DNA of 64,000 nt, taken from the NCBI GenBank assembly GCA_037833965.1, contig AP031355.1, positions 27,119,501 to 27,183,500 of the forward strand. Direction: 5' to 3'. The position numbers and the translations under genes were made by a program. Shown piece by piece: positions 49,750-62,842 of this stretch. The DNA is from Marchantia polymorpha subsp. ruderalis. Taxonomy: Eukaryota; Streptophyta; Marchantiopsida; Marchantiales; Marchantiaceae. The notes below the pieces were generated by a model, which was not told the DNA's origin, did not search any database, and saw only the letters and a list, made by a program, of their open reading frames with translations. Positions within the stretch are counted from its first letter, which is position 1. Every line of letters begins with the position of its first letter.

Positions 49750-51309
49750 CGTTTGGACAAAGAGTAAACGAAATGCCAGAATATTGATCATGACTGTATT
49801 GTCATTTAACAATGACAGTACATCAATGTAGAGGATTTTAAAGTGTTGGGTCTGGCATTACGTATGTTCTTGAAGTGCAAGAGTTTGACTCTGATCTGCA
49901 GATCGGCTTTGGCAATAGATTTCATTTTGAAGAGATATTAGTGGTCAGCATGCTGAGCAGATCGATCCAACGAGAGGCTTCTGTCAGGTATGGTCGGCGA
50001 CGATGCATCTTTTTCGACTAGTCAACTCACGCTTGATTGAAAGGAACATCTTCACACGATCACTCCTCTCCCGAGTTTCGCTCTCCGTAAGGTGGTATGA
50101 TGCATGTTCTCCAAGAACAAGAAAAGTCTTCAATAAGGAAGGAGGGGCGAAATGCTTCCACCGGTTGACCATTTGGTCTTATATTTACTTGACACACTAG
50201 CTGCTCCTTAGCTCGTTTCCTTGAGAAGATAATCCTCGTATCCACAAATCCGGTACATCCCATGCAAACTTTGAACATTATTTTTCTGCTGAGGCCCAAG
50301 TTTCGATTTACTCAAGGCTTCTCCTCCACGAAACTCATATCAGGTTCAAGATGACCAGCGTTCCTCGGTGTCCACCTCGATCGTAACGTAACAACCTTAG
50401 CGAGGGATGTTTGGACTCTTACAACATTGATCGGGTCCTTCAACAGTTAAACTCTAATCGAATAAAATAAGATCTACAGCAAAGTAGGCTTGAGTTAGTG
50501 CAGTCGTGGATCCTGCTTGTCATATCAGCGATCCTGGGCACAATGCTGCAAAAACTGATTCCGAATTTTTACTCTGTCAATTTAGCAAGGACCCATCTAT
50601 CTCTCCGAGTCACGTACAGCTCATTGTCGATATCTTTTCTCCTCACGTGTGACTCCGCCGAAAGTAACACAAGAAGAAAAAGGTGATCCATTGCATTTTA
50701 CTGAAGTCGGTGAAAACGCAAAGTGGATCTTATGTGATATCTGGCGGAGCATTCCAGATCAGCGAAACGCTCCGCGTCCAGATTCTTAGAACTTTGGAGC
50801 TTGGCGTGAGTGCAGGGACAAACGAATACGAAGAGAGTAACTGCATGAAGTTCCTTCGAGGAGAATGGAAATCAGGCAGCTAGCAGCCAAATCTGCTTGT
50901 CCCACGTTTAGATCGGATTCTGGGCCCTGGCTGAATTTGTCCTACCGAAAGTACTCGTGCGTAGTCAAGTGGAAAGTTTGTCTGTATTTCGGCAGGACTT
51001 TCATCGACAGCTCACATCCATGTAGTCAACAGTTGCCTAAGCAACTCCTAAGGGTGGACTCAAGAGATATCAGTCTCTTACGTCATATAAATGTGGTACA
51101 TGAGTTTTCAAGATCAGGAGAGCACATCTGCCTTTATCGCACTGCGGAACTTTCTGAACTACTGCAAGTTTGCCTTTGTTGTGCTCAGCTTTGACACTTG
51201 CTCTCAACGAGGTTACATCCCTCGAATATCAAATTTGTTTTATAGACCGGTTCATAATTAGTCTTAATGGCTAATACCGCACCTAGAGTCTTAGGATTTT
51301 TGCTGTTGA
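49750..51309. other. spacer, no supported gene
   Basis: Several open frames of 60-110 codons occur (the longest is 50865-51194 on the plus strand) but show no recognisable motif and no phase-consistent splicing to neighbours. Confidence 0.4.
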
Positions 51310-51492
51310 TTCCTATGGTACAGTTCTCATCTGGAAATTTACAAGTTCTTCGAGGAGACGGTGGAAGTGAGAGATGGCAAGATCTTTAAAGACGCAGATC
51401 TTGATTGTATAGTTGATGGCGGAGTTTATGGTAACAAGGCTTCCGAGGTCAGCTCAACGGCCAATCATTCCTTGCTGGTACTAAAGCGGTGA
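51310..51492 (+). CDS. 60-codon open segment, possible terminal exon of an unknown gene
   Basis: A frame bounded by a TGA at 51307-51309 and a TGA at 51490-51492. Its translation is acidic and protein-like (EIYKFFEETVEVRDGKIF, then DADLDCIVDGGVYGN). A plausible acceptor (tatggtacag, ending 51323) lies at its start. It has no ATG, so it would be an internal or last exon. No family is recognised and no upstream exon was found; a pseudogene fragment is equally possible. Confidence 0.2.
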   Translation, partial: FLWYSSHLEIYKFFEETVEVRDGKIFKDADLDCIVDGGVYGNKASEVSSTANHSLLVLKR

Positions 51493-52743
51493 TATATACG
51501 ATAGAATATCGTTTTGCAAGGAATTCATGTTGTGTAAACAAACGGTGTATCAGGATTATTATCTATCTTCGTAGCCTATATATCACAGATTCTGCACTGC
51601 CATTGATTCCGAGCTCTCTGAGGTTGCTACTTGCCTGTCTTCATTTCTGCACGTTTCATTCACCATGAATTGCATGAATAACTTGATGAAACGAATTTCA
51701 CGTATACAGGAAAAGTGTAACTTTCATATCGTAGGTTACAATATTATTAGGAGGATATACGAGACGCAGATTATTATCGATAGATTTTATTATTTCGAGT
51801 ACAGAGTATTTTGACCATTTATCTTGAAAAGTGTAGAGTAAAGACGGCGATGCAAATGAAATTGTAGATTTTATGCATTTAAATGTTTACATATAATTAT
51901 CAGATATACACATGTTATAAAACTGTCTCTTATTTAAGCAAGATGCATTTTACAGATGATGATATTAGATAAATCAGATGAGTTATCAGATCCATTCCAG
52001 AAATTGATACGTAAAATACATGTAAGATTAGGGGTGCGTTACGTTTTTTCCATTGTATAAAAATTCTTGTACTTCAATTTACGTACAGCTTGTATTCGGA
52101 AAAGACCGTAATGTGTCATGTCAAAGACAGTCAATTAGCACAGGGTGAATTTCATGATATAAGCGTAAATGTAATAAAAAGTAATCCAATACAGGTGTAA
52201 AACATTATCCTATTGTACCTTTCTTATAGATATAGGTAAAATGCAACATAAATTTCTCATCTCGATCGATTTCAAGTCGAAGACCCGGGTTATACTTCAC
52301 ATATATACTAGTATCAGCTACTTTAATGTTAGCTGGTATACTGCAGTTTATTTACACGCACGAATATTTATATAAACACTCGAATTTGTTCACTCAGCAT
52401 CGTGAGCAGTCTATATACCGACGTGCCGAACTACCACTTCTCCCTCAATATATTGACGGTCCTAAACGCTTCATATTTTACTCGTTGTCGGTAAATCTAA
52501 TCGTACTGTACTTTCTTACAATACTATCTTGAAATACTTAAGCGAACAGCTAACCAGCAGATTATTTCCAAATAGCTTGCCGAGAGTAAGCAGCAAATCT
52601 TAAACTTTAGCAGAAACTGATGAGAACACAACTAGGAGCCACTTCTAGTTCACGTATTCACCTTCTCTTCAAACTCAATCTGGTGCTTAGCCTAGGCGAT
52701 GCACGTTTGAGTTCTTCAAGATGAGCATGCACGAGTTGGCTAA
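51493..52743. other. AT-rich 3' flank of the ENA ATPase gene
   Basis: No protein-like frame. The right end must hold the 3' UTR of the minus-strand ATPase gene. Confidence 0.5.
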
Positions 52744-55700
52744 TTAAAGAACATACGGTGTTTTCATCAACTTCCTCTTCAAAAGCTTGTAAGTTTCCGA
52801 TAAGACGAAGAACACGAGCACGCTTGCGACAATAATTCCCCATTCCCAAGTGATGGAAGCCTGCTTGAAGATATTGGTGTTCACGGTCGGGATGTAGACG
52901 AAGGGGATGGGCAGCAGCGCACCCACGACTACACTCCACACCATGAGCTTGTTGTCCACCAACCTCTTGAACGATCCACCGCCTCCTTCTTTGGTGAACA
53001 GACTCGCTCGCAAGTGCCTGCAATTGTAAGCGTGAAGAAGAAACATCCACGTGAAGCTCATGAGCAGAGTCGAGCGCGCTCGGAAGACAGTATCGCAAGC
53101 ATTCAGATTGCTATCGTCGTTGCAGTCGAACGCCAATCGGCCATGACCGAAGGCATAGATCACCAGAGTCCAGTCGATCAACACCAGTCCTCCCATGAAA
53201 CTTCCGTATGCGAACATATCCATCATCAATTCTTTGGTGAAGAGACCTCCGAGCTGTGGCGGCACGTGCATGATGCTGGATGACGCAGGCTCGATCCCCA
53301 AGCTCATGGCCGGCGGCGTTCCAGTGACCATGTTCATGAAGAGAATCTGCACGGGGGAGAGAGGGAAGACTGACACTCCTTCAGAATCTTGAAATGCCAG
53401 GCCCACAATGAGGACGATCACCTGGCCGACATTCGTGCTCATGAGATGAACGACGAACTTTTTGATGTTGGAGAAGATTCGGCGCCCTTCTTTCATCGCT
53501 AGGACGATGGTGGCGAAGTTATTGTCCGTCAGAACGATCTCGCTGCTCTGCTTCGCAACATCGCTTCCGGCTCCCATGGCAATGCCGACGTCGGCCTTCT
53601 TCAAGCTCGGTGCATCATTCACTCCATCTCCCGTCATGGCAGCGTACTTCTTCCTCCTATGCAGCGCTTCGATCATTCTGACCTTCGTGGCCGGGGTGCA
53701 CCGAGCGATGACCAGAGGCAATTCCTCCAGGGCATCGACCTCGTCGTTGGACAGAGCGTCGAATTCTCCAGCCGTCATCACCTCCCTGTACATGGGAACA
53801 ATCGTTTCCACCCCGTCGGTGTTGACATCAGAAGGGGGCAATTGGTTGCCGATGATCCCAATTTCTGTGGCTATGGCGAGAGCGGTACTCTTGTGGTCTC
53901 CCGTGAGCATGTGGACTTTGATTCCAGCATCATGACACTGCTGGACGGAAATCTTCGACTCAACTCTCGGAGTGTCACGAATGCCGACAAGGCCGAGAAA
54001 GGTCAGACTCTTCTCGACATCGCCGCGCTCCCATTTCTCCATGGGCTTCCCCATGCTCTGCTCGCTCGTCCGTCGGTGCGCCGTGACCAGCACTCGCAGA
54101 CCCTGCGTCGCCATGAGCTCAATCTGAGCGTGAACTTTCTCCAGAAACTCCGACCTATCACCGATTTGCTTCACCATCTCTCCGTCCATGACCTTGTCAC
54201 AAATCTCGAGCACATTCTCCGCTCCCTTGGTGTAGATATCGAAATCGTCTGACGTGCCGAGGTTCGAACAAACCATGCTCATTCTTTTGCTCGCCGAGCT
54301 GAAGGGGAATTCTAACACCGCCTCCTTCAGACCCAGAAACGCCGGCTTTCCCATCTGCAGTTTGTAGGCGAACACCTGCAGAGCGATCTCGGTGGGATCT
54401 CCCCACACTTTGCCCTTGGATGACTCGATGATATTCGCGGTGTTGCACAGAGCACTGCATTCCACCAGCCTGTGAAAGTTCTCGTCCGCTAGAATCCTCT
54501 TCGCATCGAGAACTTCATCCCCGTACGATATCGATCCAGTTGTCTCATATCCCTGTCCGGAAATGCGATACGTCTCTTCCTTGCTTGGGATCCAGACATT
54601 GGTCAACGCCATTTTCCCCTGCACATCGAACACCCAGGACACATAAAATCAGAAGGCAGTCTCGAGAAAATGGTGTCGTGACGAAGACAAGGCACCTCGT
54701 CGCTTTGGATATCCTCTGCCACGATGACGGCAAATAAGAATTTTGGGCACTTGCTGCGTCTGGCATGTGCTAAAAGAAAGGTCCAATCTTTCATAGCCAT
54801 CCGCATGCATGAAGAATTGTCTTTTGAAAAATAAGAAAACGAGAATGCCAACCCGAGATCTTAATTCCACCTCTCAATTTCATCATCCAGCAATCATGGT
54901 GAGTGGGAGACATTATTACTGGTCCAAGAACTGGACAAGGAAATTCAGGATTCTCGAGTTCGATTCGGAATTGCGTACCTGAGTCAATGTGCCAGTCTTA
55001 TCGGAGCAGATGTTGGTCACAGGTTGCATGGATTCTAACACGACCAGCTTCCTGACGATAGCATTTTGTCTCGCCATGCGCTTGACGCCGAGTGCCATGA
55101 CGACGGTGATCACAGCGATCAGACCTTCCGGAATGACGGCGATGGAGAGGGCTATGGCGTAGATGATGATCTCAGTGTTGAAGTTGAACTTGTTGACGGC
55201 GAACACGATCACGGCGAGGAAAATCGAGATGACGAACAGAACGTACGCCATCTTGTTCAGTCGCCTCTGCAGCGGGGTGGTCGAGCTGGGAGTCTCGTCG
55301 ATGGCGGTGGAAATCTTGCCAATCTCCGTCGCCATTCCCGTGGCGACTGCGATCCCCTTGCCTCGCCCCTTGGACACCGTGGTGCTCGAGTACGCCATGT
55401 TGAAGCGGTCGCCGATGGTGGTGTCCTTGGCCTGCAGCGACTCCACGCTTTTCATGGCGGGCATGCTCTCGCCTGTGAGCATGGCCTCATCAATCTCCAT
55501 ATTCAGCACATCGCAGAGGCGGCAGTCGGCAGGAATGATATCGCCGACCTCGAAGATGATCACATCACCAGGGACGACATCGCCACTCGAAATTCGAGTC
55601 TGGACGCCGTCCCGTAAAACCTTAGCTGAGGGTGAGGCCATCTTTCTCAAAGCGTCCATCGTCCTCTCGGCGCGAAAATCTTGCACAAAGCCGACGATAG

Positions 55701-55986
55701 TATTGAACAATATCACTATGATCAGCACTCCGGCCTCCGCATAGTCCTCGACCACAATCGACACCACTGTGGCGATTGTGAGGATGAGGGTCAAGCCATT
55801 GGTGACCTGCTGAAGCAAAATTCGCCATGGGTTTATTCCTCTCTGGCCCTGGAGCTCGTTTCGACCGTATTTTACCAACAGCTCTGCTGCTTTCGCAGAT
55901 CCGAGCCCTACCTCTGCATCGGTTTCGAGCAGCTTGCTCACGTCTGGGATGGATCGAGCATGGAAGTCATCAGGGAGTTCTGCCAT
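52744..55986 (-). CDS. ENA: ENA-type (P-type IID) Na+/K+-exporting ATPase, 2 exons
   Basis: Exons 55986-54979 and 54618-52744 join in phase 0 (intron 360 nt) to 960 aa, close to the moss and fungal ENA pumps. It should export Na+ (and K+) at the plasma membrane or an endomembrane using ATP. Visible: cation-ATPase N-terminal domain; first helices at about 57-100; actuator TGES (171-174); TM4 AVIPEGL (286-289); phosphorylation site DKTGTLTQ (Asp329), interrupted by the intron right after Gln336; KGAEN (about 467) in the nucleotide domain; MLTGDHKSTA (574-576); TGDGVNDAP (665-673); six C-terminal helices ending SETYKLLKRKL. NPWRILLQQVTN, GDRFNMAYSSTTVSKGRGKG and GTLTQGKMAL match the ENA (type IID) subfamily rather than Ca2+ pumps of type IIA/IIB. 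ENA genes occur in fungi, algae and bryophytes but not flowering plants. All catalytic residues are present. Long antisense frames over this gene are shadows. Confidence 0.95.
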
Positions 55987-56100
55987 GCAACACTAAAAGA
56001 CTCTTGTTGTTTCTAGCCTTCCCCTCGTTCTCTCTCTGTGAACCTTTCCCTTTCAGATTAGCAACCGCTGCACCTTCACTCACAAACGAGTGAACTCCGA

Positions 56101-56165
56101 ATGTTACTCACTGAGGTCCACCCCTCGCTTCTTATACTGTCAAATGTTACTCATTCAGGTCTCCA
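56101..56165 (-). promoter_or_regulatory. TATA-like box and repeated motif upstream of the ENA gene
   Basis: Read on the minus strand, a TATAAGAA sequence lies at 56136-56129, about 145 bp upstream of the ENA start codon. On the plus strand the sequence atgttactca followed by a variant of ctgaggtcca occurs at 56101-56120 and again, slightly changed, at 56144-56165, flanking the TATA-like box. The spacing suits a core promoter; the repeat could be a duplicated upstream element. This is inference from position and sequence only. Confidence 0.4.
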
Positions 56166-57469
56166 TCCGCAGCACCATGCGTCCGTAGATTCGGACCTTT
56201 GATCCTTCGCCGACGGGCTTCCTGGAACTTACTCTGGACCCCACAATCAGGGGTTGCCTTGGTTACTGTCATGCTAATCCCGCAGCTGCTCATCGTGGAG
56301 CGATCGATGCATTGCAGCCAGCCATTCTATATTTGCTAATGCGCGCATTAAGCTGGAACAAATTGAGAGCTTGGCACAGTATTCTGGGAGCTGAAGATCT
56401 GAGCCGCCAAACTGTTTCGATCGATGGTGCGAGTGTAATTTTCTTCTGAGAGACGTGACAATTCTTTATCTCCACACAAGCGCCTCCTACTCTTGTGGAG
56501 ATGACACATAATCCTATGAGCGCCGCCATCTCAGCTGATGTTGGGGGGTTGACAAAATCTCCGAGAAATTATGGTGACAACAGATGTTGTACGTGTCGCA
56601 CACAGCCGCCTCCAAGTGTGGGCGATCTCAGATCGATGGTCGTTCGGCCACAGCGGAAGGCTTTGCAACCATTCAGAATCTGGAGGAATTGTTTGATCCC
56701 TGCATCTGGTTGCGGAGGACGAGACACCAAAGTTCAGCATCCAATAAATGTCTTCATTGACCTGAATAAGAGTAGACCAGTCTGAGGACTCCAATCGCAC
56801 ACAGTCAGGCACTTTTCTGGGAAAGTCAGGAGATGAACAATCTGATGAAAAGTACAAAAGAAAATTGACCCTTGGACTCTTGAGGGATTGCCATTACGTG
56901 TTGCCTGCTCTGAATCTGCAAAAAGTCACCACCTCTTTGACTGTTGTTTCAGTCACGAGCATTCCTGGACACAACTCGGACGCAGAGCTTCCTCGACAAC
57001 TTCCTTAAGCAGCCCTCGCCTATTCGCTGCTCACGGTTGCTGTTGGTGGATGCTCCCGAGCAAAATATACTTGTCAGTGTGAGGTATCTACGAGTGAGGA
57101 TATGTTCGTTAGGTGAAGCGTAGCACAAGTCAGATATGAGATGGTGGTCAAAGAATATGGTCGCTGAGTTGCATACCGAATTCATAATAGAAGCCTCCCG
57201 ATTAACAATTGTAAATAGAAACACCCATCTCAAAAACTCACCCAAGCCAAAGTATAATACAGTTCTACCCTATGGAAATATATCCTCTTCCTTCACAAGA
57301 TGCGAGTCAGTTACAGTTTCTTTGGAAAGTCCTCTTGTTGTCATGCTCTTCCATGACGTTCAGACAAGAAAAACCTTTGTTGTCTAATCTGGGAACATAT
57401 CTCTTGTCGTTTAACGCAATCATCAATTCATAGATATAAGGTCATATAATGTGAATATATGTAAAGTGC
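56166..57469. other. spacer upstream of the ENA gene
   Basis: Open frames of up to 108 codons occur on both strands (for example 56857-56531 on the minus strand) without recognisable domains. It probably includes upstream promoter sequence of the ENA gene. Confidence 0.4.
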
Positions 57470-57499
57470 AACCTCAATATGTTCAAACATATTGAGGTT
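57470..57499. repeat. perfect 14-bp hairpin with 2-nt loop
   Basis: aacctcaatatgtt at 57470-57483 and its exact reverse complement at 57486-57499 are separated by only 2 nt. It lies in AT-rich spacer DNA. The tight loop makes it cruciform-prone; no function is known. Confidence 0.75.
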
Positions 57500-60400
57500 A
57501 TCCGTACCAATTGTAACTAGACATATACCAAGTAATATAGCAAAAAGATGGAAGAACCAAAAAGAATACAACGGAATTTGGTTCCAATAAGTACTGATAT
57601 CCTTGTGCGAAGAATACAATCGTAACGACACATTTATGACCGAAAGTCATGAGCATCTGAGAAAGACATGAAATCAAGAGAGTGCTCATGATATATGATG
57701 GGGCTATATGATATATGAATAGTTTTAGAATATAGTATAACTTGTTTTCTAACAAACTAGACTTTTGTGAATTTTCTGATTACCGGAATTTCAGCGAAAT
57801 ATTCATAAACACATTTGGGTATAACAAAGAAAGGACTAAGAGACATTGACAATACAACGTGGTCAAGTAAATTTCGCTAGAAAAAAATTTGTTCGTAAAT
57901 TGTATCTATTAATTTTTTGGTGATGATTGTTACTTAGACTACTTGGGCATAAAGTTTTTCTTTACTTTTCATGTCCCTACAAGAAAGCGTCATGACCTCA
58001 GCTACGTTCAAGATACACTGAAGGGTGTTATCTTAAAGGAAACAACCATATACAACTAAATCTCAGATAGTCTCCATGTCAGATGAGGTCCCCCATTCTC
58101 ACATGACTACTCAAATCCTCCTCATGTGTATTGTAGAATGCCATCCAGGGCTTGATTCTAGATTTGGAATAAGACAATAGTTCACACTTATCTGCATAAA
58201 TACATAATTACGGCAGTAAAATGTACACAGCATTAAAAAATTTAGCTGTAAATGAAGCAAGATGTATAGATGTGTCAGGATAGTTAAGTCATGTCCAATA
58301 TTAATAGATCTCCCCTTCATAAGCAATCCCTCAACAAAATAAGCTTACAAATCTAGCTCTTCCAAATCCTAAATACCAAAAGAGCATAAAAGAACTCTAA
58401 ACACACGATATAAGACATGTCAGGAGGAAGAGGTCACAAATTGCATGGAGTCATGGAAATTTGTTTTGATTTTGTAAGCACCACATGTCTGAACTGTATA
58501 GTGGACGCGTAGAGTCTACTATGTCACTTGAGGACTTTAAAATTCCGAAGGTGGAGTTATATTATCCACAAAAACAACACTAAAGATCTGTTGCTCAATT
58601 AGACTGAAGAACATCAAAAAAGGTACTAGTGACAAAAAATTGTATCATTCATCACATGAATGACAACCTCCATCTTTCTCGCTTTCTCACAACTTGCATC
58701 TTAAAACTTGTCGCATGCCAATACGAAATGAGACCCGGCCTAAGCTTCCATAAGACTAGGAATCCAGATACTAACCATGAAAAGTGTTGTCAAGTTGAAA
58801 AACAACTCAATGGAGGGCCCAGCTCTACTGTGTACTACAGAAGTTCATACTTTTAGATACTTGAGTGGCATGCATGCGGAGGAGGGGGACGGTGGTGTTA
58901 TCAACGAGTAAGATTGCTTGTCCCCATGTTCCATGTGATATGAAATAATCGAAATATTATACCAAAGAACTTTAAGTCTACCAGAAGGTCACAATCATGT
59001 GATTTCTATGTGACCTTGATACCATATTCCGCACTAGGTGATGAAAGTATTAATATGGTTATCATGTCTTTGGAACCATGTAATGTCATCAGAGTGTAAC
59101 TCACCCTGAAGAATATATGAGGATGATATGTAACCATACACGTCTTTTGTTTCTTGTTCATGGACAATTAGATTCTGAAACATGAATTTCCTACTTTCAT
59201 ATCCATGGGCTGATAGAATTCCCCTATTATAATTTCATCTCACTTAGAAGTGGTATTGTGTTGGAAGTCTTAGGTTATTTTACTTCACTTGAGAAAGTAT
59301 AACATGCTCTTAGTATCCTCCCCTAGAATAATTTACATTACTTCAGACTAAAAACTTGAAACTGACTATTGTTTCTTAAATATGTTGCTTTCTTTATATA
59401 TAAAATATTCCATTAGATTTTCAGGAGTCTCTTAGAGCAAGGCATTTTTGCATAGTAAAAGATACTGAGTGTCATGTCTTTACATGATCTATAGTGAACC
59501 AAGGTTTTGAACATATTGTGGAAATCATTCTTCATCATCACTCGTTATATATAGTTTGCTTAAAAAAAACAAAAAATAATCAAATTTCCTATATGATAAT
59601 ATATGAAAAACTTCTAAAATCGTACTTTTAAACGTTCGGAATATGACTTCCTAAACAACGTGTTCCTGCACAAATTTCGTCTCGCGGTAATGCCTTCCGG
59701 TATTAGAATTCATTTATAAGTCAAAAAATATATATCTTGTTGGAAACTGAAGGGGAGGACGAATTGAAAAAGTCCAACCAAGTTGCAGGACCTTGCAGTA
59801 GGTCACTTGTTATTTCAATGTTACCTCGCAGTACCTCCTTCCTCTGTGACCATCTTTATTTTTTATCTGTTGAAAAAACATTGAAACATCTTCTAAGTTC
59901 CAACGAAATTTATTCTAAGTATGACTGGTCACGTTTTACTCTACTTTTAAAATTTTAGTATCACCTTAAAATATGTGTACCTTTTTTTTTAAATTTTATG
60001 TTCAATTCTAATTGTACCTTGCTGTAGATTATCTTGTCTATATTCATTTCAAAATTACGATTGATGCATTCAATTCAGTATATTGTATAGCAGTAGGTTA
60101 CTGACATCTATAACACATGTTGGGAGTATCAAAAGAAAATTAATAAATTGTTAAAAAGACTTGGAAAAATTTTGGCGTCATACTGCTCTTATAAAGTTTC
60201 AAAGTATCGTACAAAAAATTTGTCTACGCAATCATAATCTGCCTGAAATATATCTGAAAGGAAAAAGTAACAATCCGAATTAATTAGAGAAAACATTTAC
60301 GCTCACCCCGAAAATCACATATATTTACATGAGACATATGATTCCGAGGACATAATGAATATCATCAAACCTTTACAATCTATCATATTCCTCACCACAG

Positions 60401-62842
60401 ACATGTATTCGCATAGCAAGGCAAAATATTCGAAGAGCTGAGATAGATAAAATAAAAAATCATTCCTGGCTGGAAACTTTGGGTCCGAAGGTGTAAAATA
60501 TAATAATAAATTTAAGGCCTTTTCACTCTAGTGTCATATACTACCATAGATGTATGTGAAGTGAAAATGCGACTCTAAGTAGGCTGGAAAGGAACCCAGA
60601 ATCTCAAATAACCACAGTCAATTAGTTTTCCCTCCCAGTTTCTACCTCTACATTTATCCTAAAAACTATGCAATTTTCCATTACGCAACGAAAAAGGTAA
60701 AATCAACGTGGCAAACACCCTAGAAGACAAGTGTCCAAATTTGGAAGAACTTCGTCTTCATTTACAGAAAAGACAAATGACCTCCGGTGGTAAGCGTAGA
60801 GCAAATTACATGCTTAACAGGTAGAGAAAAGTTTATTATGCTGCATGTGTAACCGGAGGGAAAGAGCAGATTCCACTGGATCTCTCCCTCCATTCCCGCC
60901 AATGTAAATGCTGAGATTCCAGAAATAGCAGCCACGTCAGGCTACATGCTTGTCGTAGGGACCTAATGAAACAGATGGCGTGAGCATACAAACGATGCAG
61001 TACCCTACAAGCACAAGTGTACGTTCGAACCTCCCTCGAACATAGTTCCACCTGCCCCACTGGGCACCGACCACGTTTTGTCCTATGCCTAATAGAACCT
61101 GCTCCAGAAGCTACCTCCCCCATGACAAAACACGTAGTGGGTTCCTTTTTCCACCTTGAGTCATCTCTTGCTGACTCGGGTAAAGTGTCGGGGTCTAACC
61201 CGAGTCAAACGAGACCCCGAGGTAAGGGCGGCGGGGACTCGATTATCCGACGCAATGGATGATGGTCTCGACTTGCGGTGCTTCAGATGACACGATACGG
61301 CCTCGAGCTGATGCCGGTCCAGGCAACCCCACACTCCACAGGTCATGTACAGTATGAGCTGCTGCGTGTGCAGCATCGTTCTTCTATGATCAAGTTTTCT
61401 CTCAGGCGTTTTGAATAATTCTTTCCAAGCATGTGGCACTCTTTAGAACCTGTCACATGAATTTTGGAATGTTAAGATTTTCAACACGAGATATTAGTTC
61501 TTTCCTTTTCTTCTCTGTATCGCCGTTTTCAGTCCATGTGTCTCCCTCTCTGTTTCTGACCTGTGCCTGTTCTTAGTGGTTTTCTTATTTCTCCCCGTGC
61601 GTTGTAATGTATTGCATGATTGTGCATGCTGATGCCCAACTCCGGCCAGGTGCGCTGTGGTTCTTGCGCATCTTTGAGATTCCCACACTGAAATTGCATG
61701 TTTCATGTTAATAATTCCTGCAGTGCACTGCCGGGAATAAGCTTCCGGAGCTTGTGGAGTGTTGATTCGTTTGATGTGGTGTACATGATTCTGTGCATTG
61801 AAAGTCGATGTATATATATTGTCAGCTCTTGTAGGCACGAGAGTTGTGCTAGTCAGAGTGAGGATGATATGATCTGTAAATCACATGCATCTTGCAAGCC
61901 TAATGCCGACCTGGAGATGAAAGCTGATGCTATAAATTCTCGGTCATTGCCAGATCTGCTCTCCGATAAGTCACTTCTGATTACACATACTTGCATGCTA
62001 GAATTCGTATGTGTCCAGTTCGACAACAGGAATGTGCTTCTAGAAAGCAAGAATTCTACAGTTTGTATTTGTCATCATATAATTCAGCATACTCTTCTAG
62101 CGATGGTGTGCAGAATTACGTTATCAAGGCTGTCATCAAGGTTTTCTCCTGACAGTTCAGTAAAGTAGATTTAGATTAAGTTTTTCTCTTTCAATCAAAT
62201 TAGTTGTGTAAGTCTCACACTTGCATGCATGTATATAACAAGATCGTTGAATCTGCAGTGTCCGGGCTCAACCGATGAAGAATGTTTATGATCGGGTATT
62301 CATATTTGTCTAAATCATATTCGGAAGCATCTGCCTCACGATTTTGTTCTTGATGGATCTCTCTGTCAAATAATCTCACTCTGAGTCGTAAATCTTGTTT
62401 GATTTTCCACCTGTTGTAACTGTCTTTGTACATTTACAGCACATGGATAGTATGGCCATCCATGTGCACTTGGACAAGGCCTTTTTTTTTATGTATCAGG
62501 ATTTTTATATGGACATTCGAGATCTTTAACGAAAAGAGCATCAGGAACTTTTCACCCACATGATATTCTGATCATAAACAGCGGTCAAAGTTTTTTAAAA
62601 ATATGATACTTGCACTGTACACAAGTCTGAATCACATAAGGCAAAGGTGAAATATAGACAAATATTAGACTGATAGATATCTGACCATGGCGCGTGGTTG
62701 GTCATGAGTCAATTGCACAGTTAGAAAACTGCATTTGGTCACTTTCAGAACAGTTGTTTCCCCACGTCTCGCTTACCATTCATAGGTACGACACGAGCCA
62801 CGAATATAGCGACGACCAAACATCAGGTCCAAGAGATCATTC
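57500..62842. other. long AT-rich spacer, no supported gene
   Basis: Mostly AT-rich, with a less AT-rich patch at about 60800-61700. Open frames are up to 156 codons (61698-62168, plus strand) and none shows a recognisable domain. A 72-codon minus-strand frame (62433-62215) with charged, protein-like sequence (LRLRVRLFDREIHQEQ) is noted but lacks clear partner exons. A 10-bp inverted repeat (62439-62448 with 62458-62467) is present. Confidence 0.4.

Noticed and set aside
52658..53098. 146-codon minus-strand ORF in a second frame at the ENA 3' end
   Set aside because: Alternative frame of the same exon; the ATPase frame carries the conserved C-terminal helices.
53462..54252. Antisense ORFs of 157 and 197 codons over the ENA gene
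   Set aside because: They mirror the high-constraint coding sequence of the ATPase on the other strand; the translations have no recognisable domain.
55066..55744. Antisense ORFs of 183 and 193 codons over ENA exon 1
   Set aside because: Shadow frames of the conserved ATPase exon; the His/Asp/Val-rich sequence reflects reverse-strand codon bias.
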